Below are positions 30,067 to 38,924 of a stretch of 40,220 nt of DNA, one piece after another (within the stretch, counting starts at the first letter, position 1; each line of letters starts with the position of its first letter). A program made the position numbers and the translations under genes. The DNA lies in the IMG/VR virus record IMGVR_UViG_3300047168_000262, positions 1 through 40,220 of that record; one strand, 5' to 3'. The notes under the pieces are model-generated. The model saw only the letters and a program-made list of their open reading frames with translations. It ran no database searches and was not told the DNA's origin. Source of the stretch: a virus.

Positions 30067-33000
30067 GGGACCGAGGCGTTCTGTTGTTTCGGTCGCCCTG
30101 GCAAAGCAGATTTCACGTCGTTGACAACGCGAGTGCCGGCCGCACTGGCGATTCCGGCCGCGGAACCGATGGCGCCACCCAGCCCTTCGCCGGCAGCCCC
30201 GCCCAGCGCATTACCAATCACGCCGCCGCCGACTTCGCCCGCGGCCGCGCGCTGCTCCTGCATGGGCGACGGTGCGACTTTGGTGCCAAGCACGCGCTGT
30301 ACGGCTTTGGGGTTGTACCCGGAGAAGTGCTGAATCGCGGCGTGCATCAGAAATTCGCCCAGCGCGCCGCCGATCGCGGCGCCGCCAATTTCGCCGGCAA
30401 CAGTGCCGACCGGACCGAGAGCGGAGCCGAGCACCGCGCCGGCGGCTTCGCCGACGCCAGCGCCCGCTACGCGGCCCGCGATGGCTTTGCCGGCGATTTC
30501 ACCGGCAAATGAACCGCCAAAATTGCCTCCGCCCATCGCGAGATTTTCGCCGGCGCTCGTATTGCGCCGATACGAACTGCCGCCGGTTGCCGCCTGGACG
30601 CCACTGTAAAGCGCAGCGCCCAAACCACCCGCCACCAGACCTTTCGCGCCGAGTATGCCGAGCGTCTTTGCGCCGGTTCCGACCGCTCTTATTGCGTTGC
30701 CAGCGCCGCCAGAGACCGCCCCTGTGACAGCGCCCGCTGCAGCTTTTGCGGACTGCACAGGATTCATCACGGCGTTGCGGACTTGCTTGAATCCGATGTC
30801 CGGCGTTTTCAGCGACGGATATTTCTGTGGAACGACGTGGTTGAGGACGTGGTTGGCTAAGCCAGCGCCAGCCAGGTCCGCTGCCGCCGCGACGGAGTCC
30901 TTGACCGGATGATAGGTCGGCGCCGCTTCGCCGCCGCCGCTCTGTGCCTGGTTGGCCGCACCGGAGAACGCCGCCGGCAGCCGTTTGGCCAGCCACTCGA
31001 AATCCTCCAGGTCTTCGCCATCCATGACGAAATCGGCCTTTTGCATCTGCTCGCCCTTCATTTGGCGGCGAACCGAGCGGTTGAGCGCCCGCATCAAATC
31101 CTGGTCATTGAACGTCGTGAGCGCGTGGCCGAAGGCGGCTTTGGTGTGGCGATCAGTGCCGGCCATATCGAGAACGGCGGTTTTGGCCATGGCCACCGCC
31201 TTGTCGTCCGAGACGTTGTGGCTTTCTTTGATGTTCTGCGCGCAAAGCGCGATGAAATCGCCGAGCGTGCTGATGTGGTTGTCGAGGCCAACCTGAGACG
31301 CGATGCTTTGCGCGGCACGGTCCGAGCCGCTGAAAATAGACTCGCTCGGGACGCCGGCGACGTCTTCCGGCATGTCCGGGATATCGACGGGCGCGGTGGC
31401 GTGCTTGACCGGGATTTCCGGTTGGCTGGCCGCGGGCGAGTGAACAGTCTCGCGCACCGCCGTCCCGCCGATCTTGTCGTAGATCGGCGTAAGTTTGTCG
31501 GGCGCGATGTCTTTCGCTTTGCCGATGATCGCCACGGCGCGGCGCAGCGCGTCCTTTTGGCCTTCGTCTCGCGGCGGCATATCGCGCAGCGCGCGCGTGA
31601 TTTCGGCATCGAGTGCTGCCTGGGATTCCTGCGCACCGGCGCCGAAGCCAGCGTTGTCCTTCAGGATGCCGTCGCCTTTCTTCCCGTCGCCCGGCTTGTA
31701 GCCTGTCAGCGCCTGGAACATCTGGGTCGGTTTCAGGATATCGCTCTGCTTTGCGGTCAGCCCGTCGAGCGCGCTGTAGAACGCGCCGGCATTGCTGTGC
31801 GTGGTCGGACTGATGAATTTCTTGCGAAACTCGTTGATGTAGGCGCCGGCCGCGTTGTTACCGCCGGAATCCGCCTGGTCGCGCGCCGGAATGCTGACGC
31901 CGCCGCCGGTGATCGTGGTTTTGGCCATGCTGCCACGGGCGGCGTCCACATCCGTCTTGACCTTTTCGGGCAACCAATCGGCATCCTTGGCCGGCGCGTT
32001 GCCGCGCGAAGGTTGGTTGTTCGTGCGCGCCTGCTGTTTCTGCTCCTCGTGCACGCGCATCACGTCCGCAAGCCTGGCGCCGGGGTTGAGGTCGATCGGA
32101 TCGGGGCGGCCGTCGACATACCGGTGGCCGAACAGGATAATGCGGTCGCCCTTTTTGTTCGGATCGGCGGCATGCACCGCGAAAAGCCCTTCATCCTTCG
32201 TAGGGTGGCGCTGCAATTCGACCTGCAGGTTGGTGGGCGCCTTGGCGTCCTTGTCGCCTGTCAGCAGGCCGTGCGCATAGGATACGGACTTGCCGCCGAA
32301 CTCGTAGAGAGCAGCCGCCGGTGCCGCGACATATGCCAGTTTGATTGGGTCTGGCACCCAGACGCGCTTGCCGTTGATCGTGCGCTCGCGCCCGAACATT
32401 GCTTTGCCGCGGTCCATCGTGCCGCTGGCGATTGCATCGGCATGCGGCCCAACATAGCCCATGACCGCTTTCAGGTGCTTGGCGCTCGGCTCGATCGCAT
32501 AGCGCGAGATCGGGTCATAGCCGTCCTTCGCCGCCTTGGTAATTCCGGCCATCAGCTCGGTCACAACCGCCGGCGGAATGAAACCTCGGTCCTTAGAAGA
32601 AGCTGCTTCTGCCTTGAATTTATTGTATTTTCCGATAAATACGCCCGCTTCCTTGTCGAAGGCTGACTTCATCGCCTCGGTTTTGGCCACCGCGGCGCCG
32701 TGCTCGGTGTCGGCCTTCTTCACCGCCGCTTTGCCGTCACGGATCTGCGCATCAAGGTCGGCGCGGATCGCCTTGTCTTCGGGCGTCCGCGCGCTGGGCA
32801 GTCCTTTGCGGCGGGATTCCAGGGTGGCGAGGCGCCCGGCGTGCTCGTTGAGCGCCTGGGCTTTCAGGTCCTCTTCGTGCTCGGCCTCGTTCAGATTGAC
32901 ATGCGCTTTAAACAACGGGTCGGCTTCTTTGCCGAGGATGTGGCGCAGGCCGGCGGATTTTTTGGCCAGACCCACCCATGTCGCGAGCTGACGCGCGTGG

Positions 33001-35363
33001 TCGTTTTTGAGCTGCGAGAAGTAGTGGGCTTTCGCGGCTGCGACCGCGCGCTCGACCTTCTGCTTGCCCTTTTTCGCTTTGGCTTCGTAGTCGGCAATGG
33101 CAAGTGGGCGCAGCTTCAGCTTAATTTTTTCAAGCGCGCCGGCCATGTCCAATTTGTTTGGAGCCGGGATTTCTTTGCCGTCTACTTCGACCTTCGGGGA
33201 TGCCTCGATGAGACGCTTGTGCTTCGCAATCGCTGCCGCGACGGCTTTGCCCTTGTCTTTCATCTGGGCTTCGACGGCATCACGAGCCTTGACCGCCGCG
33301 TCGTGTTCCGGCGTGCCCTCTTTGTGAAGCTGGATCTCGGCGTCGGCATTGCGCAGCGGCGTGGCCAGCGCGTCCTGCGCTTCTTTTGCGGCTTCGGACT
33401 CGGCCTTGGCGTCATCGATCGCTTTGGTGCGCGCGGCTAGCGCCGTATCAACCTTGGCGTCGACGCCCTCGCGGGCCTCGAAATGGTGGAGAGCCGCTTC
33501 TTTTTCCTTCGGCAGCAGATTGGCGATGGACTTGCCGAACGCTTCGAGGTCCATACCCTCGATGGCGAGGCGCGCGTGGCGAACCGCATTGTCGCCCTTC
33601 AAGGTTTTGCGAAGATCTTTCATCGAGATCAGAGCCGCGTCCTTTTCCGGCGACGGGACCATGAAGTCATCGTTGTGGGCCAGCATCGTCGTCAGCTTGT
33701 CGTTGGCGATCCCCTTGGCCTGGTCTTTGTAGAACAGCGGGCTGTTGTTTTTGTACTTATCGAACTGCGCCTTCGCCGCCACCATGTCCGGATGGCCGTT
33801 GATGAAGTCGTCGAGGTGCTGTTGATAATTTGCGTACAGTCCGGCGGGCCCGTCGGGCGCGCGGTGCGTTGCCTCGTAAGCGCGGCGGATGGAATCGACG
33901 CTGCTATTCGCACCAGCGGCGTTTCCACGGCTGGTCTGTTCGGCGACATGCGCGTCCAGGTGATCCATCGCCAGCCTGAAGGCAGCGCGGTTCGCCTGAC
34001 GGATCTGGAAATATTTCGCGCCGCCGGCTGCCAAGCCGCCGATGCCCGCACCGATCGCCGCGGCCTCAGCAATGCCGTTGCCAACCTCGGCGTCGCCCTT
34101 CGACGTGAAGCGGCCCTTGGAATCGTGGTAAGGGTTCCCTTCCGGCTTATTCAGGGCGTTGCCCACAGCCTGGACGGCCGCCCCGGTTCCGGCGCCGGCA
34201 AGAGACCCGGCAACGCTCGCGGCGGCGCTGGCGCCCACCGTGGCAATCTTGGACGTCAGCTTACCTGCCAGGTCGTCGGTGAAGTCCGCGAGCGGGGAGG
34301 CTTTCTCCAGCGGCTGGTTCTTGCGCAGATCCGCCACGATCGTCTTTGTCAGAGTTTCCAGCTCCGGCATCGCCAGCATTTTCTGCACAGTGCGATAGTG
34401 CGTCTCGTCATAGGCGCGGCCGAGATTTGCCGGGTCCAGAAAACTGCCGTGGATCAGCTTGTAGATCGGGTAAGCCGCCATCCCGGCGACGAACACCTTG
34501 CCAGCCGCGCGGCCGCCCGCGGCGCGACCGTTGATCCGGGCGATGTCCATGGCGACCTTTCCGACCTTGAAGGCGTTTTTTCTGTTGAGGCGCTCGCCAG
34601 GCTTCAGGACGCTCTCGATCGTCGGCGGCGTCTTGGGGCGGCCTTCCATAGTGCTGAGGAACGCCTGGGTCGGGACGCGCGCGAGATCGATCGCACGATT
34701 CGTTACCCAAGAGGCGGAACGGATCGTTGAGGCGGAGGCTTTGTCGGACGCACGGCCAGCGAAGTTTTTGATGCCCTTGGCGTTCATCTTCACGCCGAGC
34801 TTGTCCTCGACGAGCTTTGCCGCGGCTGCGGTCAGATGGAGCGGCACGCCGACTGCCAAGCGGGAGATGATCGCGGGTTTGATCGCGGTCGATTTGACCA
34901 CAAAGCGCCGCGACCAGGATTCGGGGTTGTCGCTTGTCAGCGTGTGGCCGAGGATCGCGCCGTTCGCCCCGGCGATCGCGAGCGTGGCTGCATTCCCATA
35001 GAACTCGCCGCGTTGCTCGGGAATCACGTCGCTGGTGAGCGCGGCATAGCCTGCGCTTCCGGCCTGCGCCTGTTTGTGTTCCTTCTGGGAGGACGGCAGT
35101 GCGCCAACGGCTTCGGCCTTCCCGGCAAACTTGCCGTCGCCGGCGCGCGGGTGCTTCGACGGATCGAAGGCTTTGGCAAGACCATCCAGGTGATCGTCCA
35201 CCTTCCGCAGCGCACGCTCGCCGGGTGCGTCGCCCTTATAGGCCCGCTCGTACAGCTTTTTGAGCTGGTTGAGCGTGACCTTGTCCTGGCAGGACTCGTT
35301 ATGGGCGATCACGCGGTTTCGGAGATCCGCGATCAGGCTGGCGGAGAAAGTCGGGCGGGTCAT
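30063..35363 (-). CDS. Giant internal-virion / ejection protein candidate
   Basis: A 1,766-residue protein between protease and scaffold genes. Residues 66-80 carry AFDPSKHPRAGDGKFAG, a motif also present in the 377-residue neighbour; a second, shorter copy (YHDSKGRFTSK) lies near residue 425. The middle (~670-980) is Ala/Lys/Glu-rich coiled coil. The C-terminal ~250 residues are packed with glycine zippers (GGSFAGEIAGKAIAGRV, GAAIGGALGEFL), able to enter membranes. No catalytic motif is recognised. Size, site and zippers suggest an ejection or core protein, by inference. Start at 35363 overlaps the protease stop (ATGA), in preference to a Met 12 residues earlier. Confidence 0.6.
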   Translation of the reverse strand: MTRPTFSASLIADLRNRVIAHNESCQDKVTLNQLKKLYERAYKGDAPGERALRKVDDHLDGLAKAFDPSKHPRAGDGKFAGKAEAVGALPSSQKEHKQAQAGSAGYAALTSDVIPEQRGEFYGNAATLAIAGANGAILGHTLTSDNPESWSRRFVVKSTAIKPAIISRLAVGVPLHLTAAAAKLVEDKLGVKMNAKGIKNFAGRASDKASASTIRSASWVTNRAIDLARVPTQAFLSTMEGRPKTPPTIESVLKPGERLNRKNAFKVGKVAMDIARINGRAAGGRAAGKVFVAGMAAYPIYKLIHGSFLDPANLGRAYDETHYRTVQKMLAMPELETLTKTIVADLRKNQPLEKASPLADFTDDLAGKLTSKIATVGASAAASVAGSLAGAGTGAAVQAVGNALNKPEGNPYHDSKGRFTSKGDAEVGNGIAEAAAIGAGIGGLAAGGAKYFQIRQANRAAFRLAMDHLDAHVAEQTSRGNAAGANSSVDSIRRAYEATHRAPDGPAGLYANYQQHLDDFINGHPDMVAAKAQFDKYKNNSPLFYKDQAKGIANDKLTTMLAHNDDFMVPSPEKDAALISMKDLRKTLKGDNAVRHARLAIEGMDLEAFGKSIANLLPKEKEAALHHFEAREGVDAKVDTALAARTKAIDDAKAESEAAKEAQDALATPLRNADAEIQLHKEGTPEHDAAVKARDAVEAQMKDKGKAVAAAIAKHKRLIEASPKVEVDGKEIPAPNKLDMAGALEKIKLKLRPLAIADYEAKAKKGKQKVERAVAAAKAHYFSQLKNDHARQLATWVGLAKKSAGLRHILGKEADPLFKAHVNLNEAEHEEDLKAQALNEHAGRLATLESRRKGLPSARTPEDKAIRADLDAQIRDGKAAVKKADTEHGAAVAKTEAMKSAFDKEAGVFIGKYNKFKAEAASSKDRGFIPPAVVTELMAGITKAAKDGYDPISRYAIEPSAKHLKAVMGYVGPHADAIASGTMDRGKAMFGRERTINGKRVWVPDPIKLAYVAAPAAALYEFGGKSVSYAHGLLTGDKDAKAPTNLQVELQRHPTKDEGLFAVHAADPNKKGDRIILFGHRYVDGRPDPIDLNPGARLADVMRVHEEQKQQARTNNQPSRGNAPAKDADWLPEKVKTDVDAARGSMAKTTITGGGVSIPARDQADSGGNNAAGAYINEFRKKFISPTTHSNAGAFYSALDGLTAKQSDILKPTQMFQALTGYKPGDGKKGDGILKDNAGFGAGAQESQAALDAEITRALRDMPPRDEGQKDALRRAVAIIGKAKDIAPDKLTPIYDKIGGTAVRETVHSPAASQPEIPVKHATAPVDIPDMPEDVAGVPSESIFSGSDRAAQSIASQVGLDNHISTLGDFIALCAQNIKESHNVSDDKAVAMAKTAVLDMAGTDRHTKAAFGHALTTFNDQDLMRALNRSVRRQMKGEQMQKADFVMDGEDLEDFEWLAKRLPAAFSGAANQAQSGGGEAAPTYHPVKDSVAAAADLAGAGLANHVLNHVVPQKYPSLKTPDIGFKQVRNAVMNPVQSAKAAAGAVTGAVSGGAGNAIRAVGTGAKTLGILGAKGLVAGGLGAALYSGVQAATGGSSYRRNTSAGENLAMGGGNFGGSFAGEIAGKAIAGRVAGAGVGEAAGAVLGSALGPVGTVAGEIGGAAIGGALGEFLMHAAIQHFSGYNPKAVQRVLGTKVAPSPMQEQRAAAGEVGGGVIGNALGGAAGEGLGGAIGSAAGIASAAGTRVVNDVKSALPGRPKQQNASVP

Positions 35364-36157
35364 TTTTGCTTGGGCAGCGCCTGGCCGCAGGTCGGGCACA
35401 GCCTCGCGGATGCGAACGGACTCTTGATCGCATTATAGACCGATGCCGGCATTTTGCTCGGCATCGCCGAATCTTTTGAGCGATTGCTCGGAAGCATAGA
35501 AGGCGGAATCATAAGAGGTGTAGCCTTAGTCAGCTCACCGAACGTCATCGGCCGCTTCGCCCAGGCATCTGCAAAGGTCGGAACGGTTTCGGGACGGCGC
35601 TTCCACAGCGCGCCAAAGCTTTCCGGCTCTTCCTCGCGGCCGCGCAGCTCGATCTGCTCCACCATACCGTCGGCCTTCAGGAGTTCGGCGAAGCGGGCGC
35701 CGGGCATGCATGGGCTGTCGACCAGGGATAGTTCGGCGACGCGGGGGGTGTAGCGGGTGAGATCGCCATCTTTCCACTTTTTGGCGTAGCCGCCGCCTAC
35801 CGAGAATCCGGTGTAGACGCCGTCAAGGCATTTCCGCCATTCGTTGTCGTCGACGACCTTGGCGCAGACCTCAATCTGCTTGGCCTCATCGTTGAAGGCG
35901 ATCTGGTCGAGACGGCCGACCGCCGTCTTCTGGTGCATGACGCGCAGATTGCCTTTCGACAGGCCGCCGGTCGCGGTCTCAAAAGATTTCGACCACGTCT
36001 CGAACGCCGGCTTGGCGGTAGCATAGTCCATGATCTCTTTGGTCAGGTCGGGCTGCTCGATCGCGGCCACGCCGATCACCATACGGCGCTCGACGTCGAT
36101 TTTCGTCAGCGGGATGATGATCTGTTCGGAAACGGAGGTGCTTGGGAACAAGGACAT
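35360..36157 (-). CDS. Prohead protease (HK97 / XkdF-like)
   Basis: A 265-residue protein with a serine protease core of the phage prohead type: residue H75 in RVMHQKTAVGRL, S119 in TGFSVGGGY, and the AELSLVDSPCMPGA block near 140-154. The first ~25 residues (IIIPLTKIDVERRMVIGVA) start the typical beta-fold. The C-terminal ~90 residues are extra, with a Cys pair (LCPTCGQ) at the end. It should cut scaffold and head proteins during maturation. It is flanked by the giant protein and the 377-residue gene, both plausible substrates. Confidence 0.82.
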   Translation of the reverse strand: MSLFPSTSVSEQIIIPLTKIDVERRMVIGVAAIEQPDLTKEIMDYATAKPAFETWSKSFETATGGLSKGNLRVMHQKTAVGRLDQIAFNDEAKQIEVCAKVVDDNEWRKCLDGVYTGFSVGGGYAKKWKDGDLTRYTPRVAELSLVDSPCMPGARFAELLKADGMVEQIELRGREEEPESFGALWKRRPETVPTFADAWAKRPMTFGELTKATPLMIPPSMLPSNRSKDSAMPSKMPASVYNAIKSPFASARLCPTCGQALPKQK

Positions 36158-36159
36158 GA

Positions 36160-37293
36160 TTATGCTCCCACGGAAGGGGCAGCAATCGCGGCCTTAAGCT
36201 GCTTGGCTTTTGCGGCCGCCATCGCACGCTTTTTGCGCCCGTGCTCATCAACCATACGGCCAGCCGCACCGCCCGCGTGATTACCGACTGTGACACCGAG
36301 AGACGTGCTGGCGAACCTGCTGGCCCCCGCATTGGGATTCGCCTCGTATTCCGTGGCCACACCATGCGCAATGGTATGAGCGCCATGCTGAATCATGCCG
36401 CGGCGAAACAATGCATTAGAACCGGCCCGGATTCCGCGCGCCATACCGCGTGAGAAATGCGGCGTCAGCGCGTAGCCGGCGGCACCCAGCGCCAGAGCAC
36501 CTGCGACGCGCCCGCGCGTTTCCCAAGTTTTCGATGAGAATTTTCCGTCATGCTCGCGCGGGTGCTTTGTCGTGTCGTAGGCTTTCGCCAGGCGTGTCGC
36601 GAGATCGGCCTTCCCCATACCCATATCCGGCGAAGTCACATTCGCCTGCTGGTTCACAGACAGCGCGTTCGAGACCTTGTGCGCCGCTACGGCCTCGCCC
36701 ATCCGGCGCCCGGCATCGGTGCCCAGCGCGAAGGTGTGGCGAGCCGTCATTGCGGCAACGCGATGCGTCGTGTTGGCGTGTCGCCGCGTGGCATCCCGAA
36801 CGCCGGCTTCATACGCGGCAGCCGCAGCATCCGATCCGGCGTGCGCGGCCGGCGCGATCCGCTGGCCTTTCATGGCGCGTAGCCGGGAGATCAGGTCCTT
36901 CTTGACTTTCTTGCCGTCCGTGGGATTGGGCGCATGCTTCGTTTCCGGCTTGGCGTCGTTCGCCGCCTCGCCGGCGCCGGCCGCACGCGGTCCACTGTCG
37001 GGAGCATCAATGCCGTTCGACAAGTCGTTCGGGGTGGGCTGCTGAGCGCTCGGGTCTTCCTGATCGCCCACAGGAATGCGTTTTTCCTTGGCCCATGCGG
37101 CGGCGGCTGCCTTGCGCAGTGGCGTGCCGTTTTCGACCCAATCGGTGGCCAGCAGATACGCGGCGTCGCGCGTACCCTCGTCCTCATACATCTTTTCGAG
37201 GACCTGGAACTGGCTGGCGAGATGACTCGCTTTGATGCGGCCCTCGCCAGTCTCGCTGGCTTTTTCGAGTAGCTGCAAAAACGTCTCGGACAT
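36160..37293 (-). CDS. Head-region protein with KHPR-x2-DGKF motif
   Basis: A 377-residue protein. Helical start (MSETFLQLLEKASETGEGRI), a Pro/Asp-rich linker (~78-130), an Ala/His-rich helical part (~150-215), then residues ~236-255 with AYDTTKHPREHDGKFSSK, and a Gly/Ala-rich end (GRVAGALALGAAGYAL, HAGGAAGRMVDEHGRKK). The motif is shared with the giant protein. No enzyme motif is visible. First gene of the leftward late block here; start with GGAG, after a dyad and an octamer. An internal virion or capsid-assembly role is possible. Confidence 0.6.
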   Translation of the reverse strand: MSETFLQLLEKASETGEGRIKASHLASQFQVLEKMYEDEGTRDAAYLLATDWVENGTPLRKAAAAAWAKEKRIPVGDQEDPSAQQPTPNDLSNGIDAPDSGPRAAGAGEAANDAKPETKHAPNPTDGKKVKKDLISRLRAMKGQRIAPAAHAGSDAAAAAYEAGVRDATRRHANTTHRVAAMTARHTFALGTDAGRRMGEAVAAHKVSNALSVNQQANVTSPDMGMGKADLATRLAKAYDTTKHPREHDGKFSSKTWETRGRVAGALALGAAGYALTPHFSRGMARGIRAGSNALFRRGMIQHGAHTIAHGVATEYEANPNAGASRFASTSLGVTVGNHAGGAAGRMVDEHGRKKRAMAAAKAKQLKAAIAAPSVGA

Positions 37294-37305
37294 TCGGCGC
37301 TCCGT

Positions 37306-37324
37306 TGATCCTTAAGGTGGATCA
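37306..37324. promoter_or_regulatory. Inverted repeat before the first late gene
   Basis: TGATCC and GGATCA are separated by seven bases, 13 bases upstream of the start of the 377-residue gene. Could be an operator or leader hairpin. Confidence 0.3.
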
Positions 37325-37338
37325 GACGTCGGATTTTT

Positions 37339-37346
37339 TGGTCGCC
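37339..37346 (-). promoter_or_regulatory. Intergenic octamer GGCGACCA
   Basis: Exact copy 46 bases upstream of the 377-residue gene, in the divergent region shared with the DUF5131 gene. Confidence 0.45.
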
Positions 37347-37361
37347 GGTGCATTTTGGGGG

Positions 37362-37390
37362 TTTTCAGTTGGTCGAGATCACATTACTAT
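37362..37390 (+). promoter_or_regulatory. Candidate promoter for the DUF5131 gene
   Basis: TTTTCA and TACTAT are 17 bases apart, about 20 bases before the DUF5131 start. The -10 box falls inside the CACAT-N4-ATGTG dyad, so the dyad could be its operator. Confidence 0.35.
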
Positions 37391-37393
37391 GTG
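37380..37393. promoter_or_regulatory. CACAT-N4-RTGTG dyad, copy 4
   Basis: CACATTACTATGTG, perfect arms, in the divergent region between the late block and the DUF5131 gene. Confidence 0.45.
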
Positions 37394-37409
37394 TTTTTTA
37401 GGCGCGAGA

Positions 37410-38192
37410 ATGGTAGAAAATTCTGCAATTTCCTGGACGGACAACAGCTTCAACCCATGGATCGGTTGCCAAAAGGTCAGCCCTGCGTGCGATAACTGCT
37501 ATGCAGCGACGCTCGTAAACGGTCGAATGAAGGGTAATTTCTACGGCGAGCGCCGGCGCACCGGCGAGGCGAATTGGCAAAATCCTGTGAAGTGGAACCG
37601 CAAAGCCGCCGAGGCCGGCGTGCGCGTAAAAGTCTTCTGCTCCTCGCTGGCCGACGTGTTCGACAACCAAGTTCCGGAAGAGTGGCGTGCGGATCTCTGG
37701 GGTATGATCAGGCGCACACCTCACCTGGATTGGCAGCTTCTCACGAAGCGTCCGCAGAACATCCGCAAGATGCTTCCTCCACATTGGAGTGATGGCTGGC
37801 CGAATGTCTGGCTGGGAACCACCGTTGAAAATCAGGAAGAGGCGAACCGCCGTATCCCGCATTTGCTGGCCGTTCCCGCGCGGATTCACTTTCTTTCATG
37901 CGAGCCGTTGCTTGGGCCGGTATCGCTGCGCGCCTGGATGGATCTGCCTTGTGACGACGGCGGGACGGCGTGGCAAAAAGGTGGCATTGATTGGGTGATC
38001 GCGGGCGCCGAAAGCGGCGCCTATGCACGCCCCATGCTAACCGCGGATGCGGAGAGTCTGTTACGGCAGTGCCAAGCCTCCGGCACGCCATTTTGGATGA
38101 AACAGTTCACCGGCAAAAATAGCCGCCCAATTACTGACATGGCGCTTTTTCCTGAGCATTTGCGTGTTCAACAATTCCCGGAGATGGCGTGA
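37410..38192 (+). CDS. DUF5131 / phage Gp37-Gp68 family protein
   Basis: A 260-residue protein. It begins MVENSAISWTDNSFNPW and then has a cysteine group C20-x6-C27-x2-C30 (GCQKVSPACDNCYA), FCSSLADVFDN, LTKRPQN, VWLGTTVENQEEANRRI, FLSCEPLLGP and DWVIAGAESG. This order matches DUF5131 (Gp37/Gp68), a radical-SAM-like cysteine family found in phages; the reaction is unknown. The start at 37410 is preferred to upstream codons because the family begins W-T-D near the N-terminus. It ends in a GTGA overlap with the next gene. Confidence 0.85.
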   Translation: MVENSAISWTDNSFNPWIGCQKVSPACDNCYAATLVNGRMKGNFYGERRRTGEANWQNPVKWNRKAAEAGVRVKVFCSSLADVFDNQVPEEWRADLWGMIRRTPHLDWQLLTKRPQNIRKMLPPHWSDGWPNVWLGTTVENQEEANRRIPHLLAVPARIHFLSCEPLLGPVSLRAWMDLPCDDGGTAWQKGGIDWVIAGAESGAYARPMLTADAESLLRQCQASGTPFWMKQFTGKNSRPITDMALFPEHLRVQQFPEMA

Positions 38193-38599
38193 AGAACTCC
38201 TACGACGACATCCGCGCCGCCGCCGGCGAGCCGCTTTGGTGGGATGAGAACGGCGTCCCGCGCTACGCCGAATTCTCAACGGATCACCTGGCCAACATCT
38301 ACGCCCACGAGGCGGCGCTGGCCGAGATCACCTGCCAGGGCTGCGGCAAGCCGTTCCAAGTCGCATTTTCCCGCTCGTCGCTCGATCGCAAAAGAAGCCT
38401 TCGGGAGGAAATCGAGACTAAAGAACTGCATTACGGCGATCCGCCGAACGAAGGCTGCTGCCTGGCCGGCCCGACGATGAACAGCGAACCGCGGCGCGTG
38501 ATCCAATACTGGTGGCGCGCGTTCTTCGGCCACGACCTGCGCTGGCAGCGCGATGAAAGGCTGGAGATCGATATCAAGCCAGATTGGGTGGGCGAGTGA
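38189..38599 (+). CDS. Hypothetical phage protein with Cys-Cys site
   Basis: A 136-residue protein starting with GTG; GGAG lies upstream. Parts: DIRAAAGEPLWWDENGVPRY, a C-x2-C pair (CQGCGKPFQVAF), a GDPPNEGCC segment and W-rich end (WWRAFFGHDLRW). The four cysteines could bind zinc. It overlaps the DUF5131 stop and the next small gene, so it belongs to one transcript. Conserved in phages by general look, function unknown. Confidence 0.65.
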   Translation: MKNSYDDIRAAAGEPLWWDENGVPRYAEFSTDHLANIYAHEAALAEITCQGCGKPFQVAFSRSSLDRKRSLREEIETKELHYGDPPNEGCCLAGPTMNSEPRRVIQYWWRAFFGHDLRWQRDERLEIDIKPDWVGE

Positions 38600-38724
38600 C
38601 CGCGAAGCCCAAGCCCGACGTGCGGCCGCCGGCGATAACGTGGCGCTGCGCGTGCGGCAAGATCAATCTGACGCATCACGAGTTTTGCTCGGCGTGCTCG
38701 CGACATGTGAGGGAGACAAAATGA
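38596..38724 (+). CDS. 42-residue zinc-ribbon-like protein
   Basis: A very small GTG-started gene whose start overlaps the previous stop (GTGA) and whose stop overlaps the next start (ATGA). The protein has a C-x-C and a C-x2-C pair (WRCACGKINLTHHEFCSACS) plus a basic tail; four cysteines and two histidines suggest one zinc site. The double overlap and the cysteine pattern support it. Confidence 0.65.
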   Translation: MTAKPKPDVRPPAITWRCACGKINLTHHEFCSACSRHVRETK

Positions 38725-38924
38725 ACCAACGCGAGTTCCATAACCTTCTGCGGGTAATGATCAGCATCGACCGGGATGAGCTGGTGACGTTTGGTGTGAT
38801 GCAAGCCAACGACACTGACGGATGGCGCGCTTTCAGCGACGGTCCGTACCGCTGGTTCATCAAGGCGCCGGACGCGCAGGCAGATAACCTTTGGCGGCTT
38901 TTGGAAAGCAGGACCACTCGATGA
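38721..38924 (+). CDS. Small hypothetical protein
   Basis: A 67-residue protein (MNQREFHNLLRVMISIDRDE ... FIKAPDAQADNLWRLLESR). GGGAG precedes the start. Helical ends and a central YRWFI-x-APDAQAD-x-LW block. No family. Overlaps its neighbours by ATGA on both sides. Confidence 0.6.
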   Translation: MNQREFHNLLRVMISIDRDELVTFGVMQANDTDGWRAFSDGPYRWFIKAPDAQADNLWRLLESRTTR

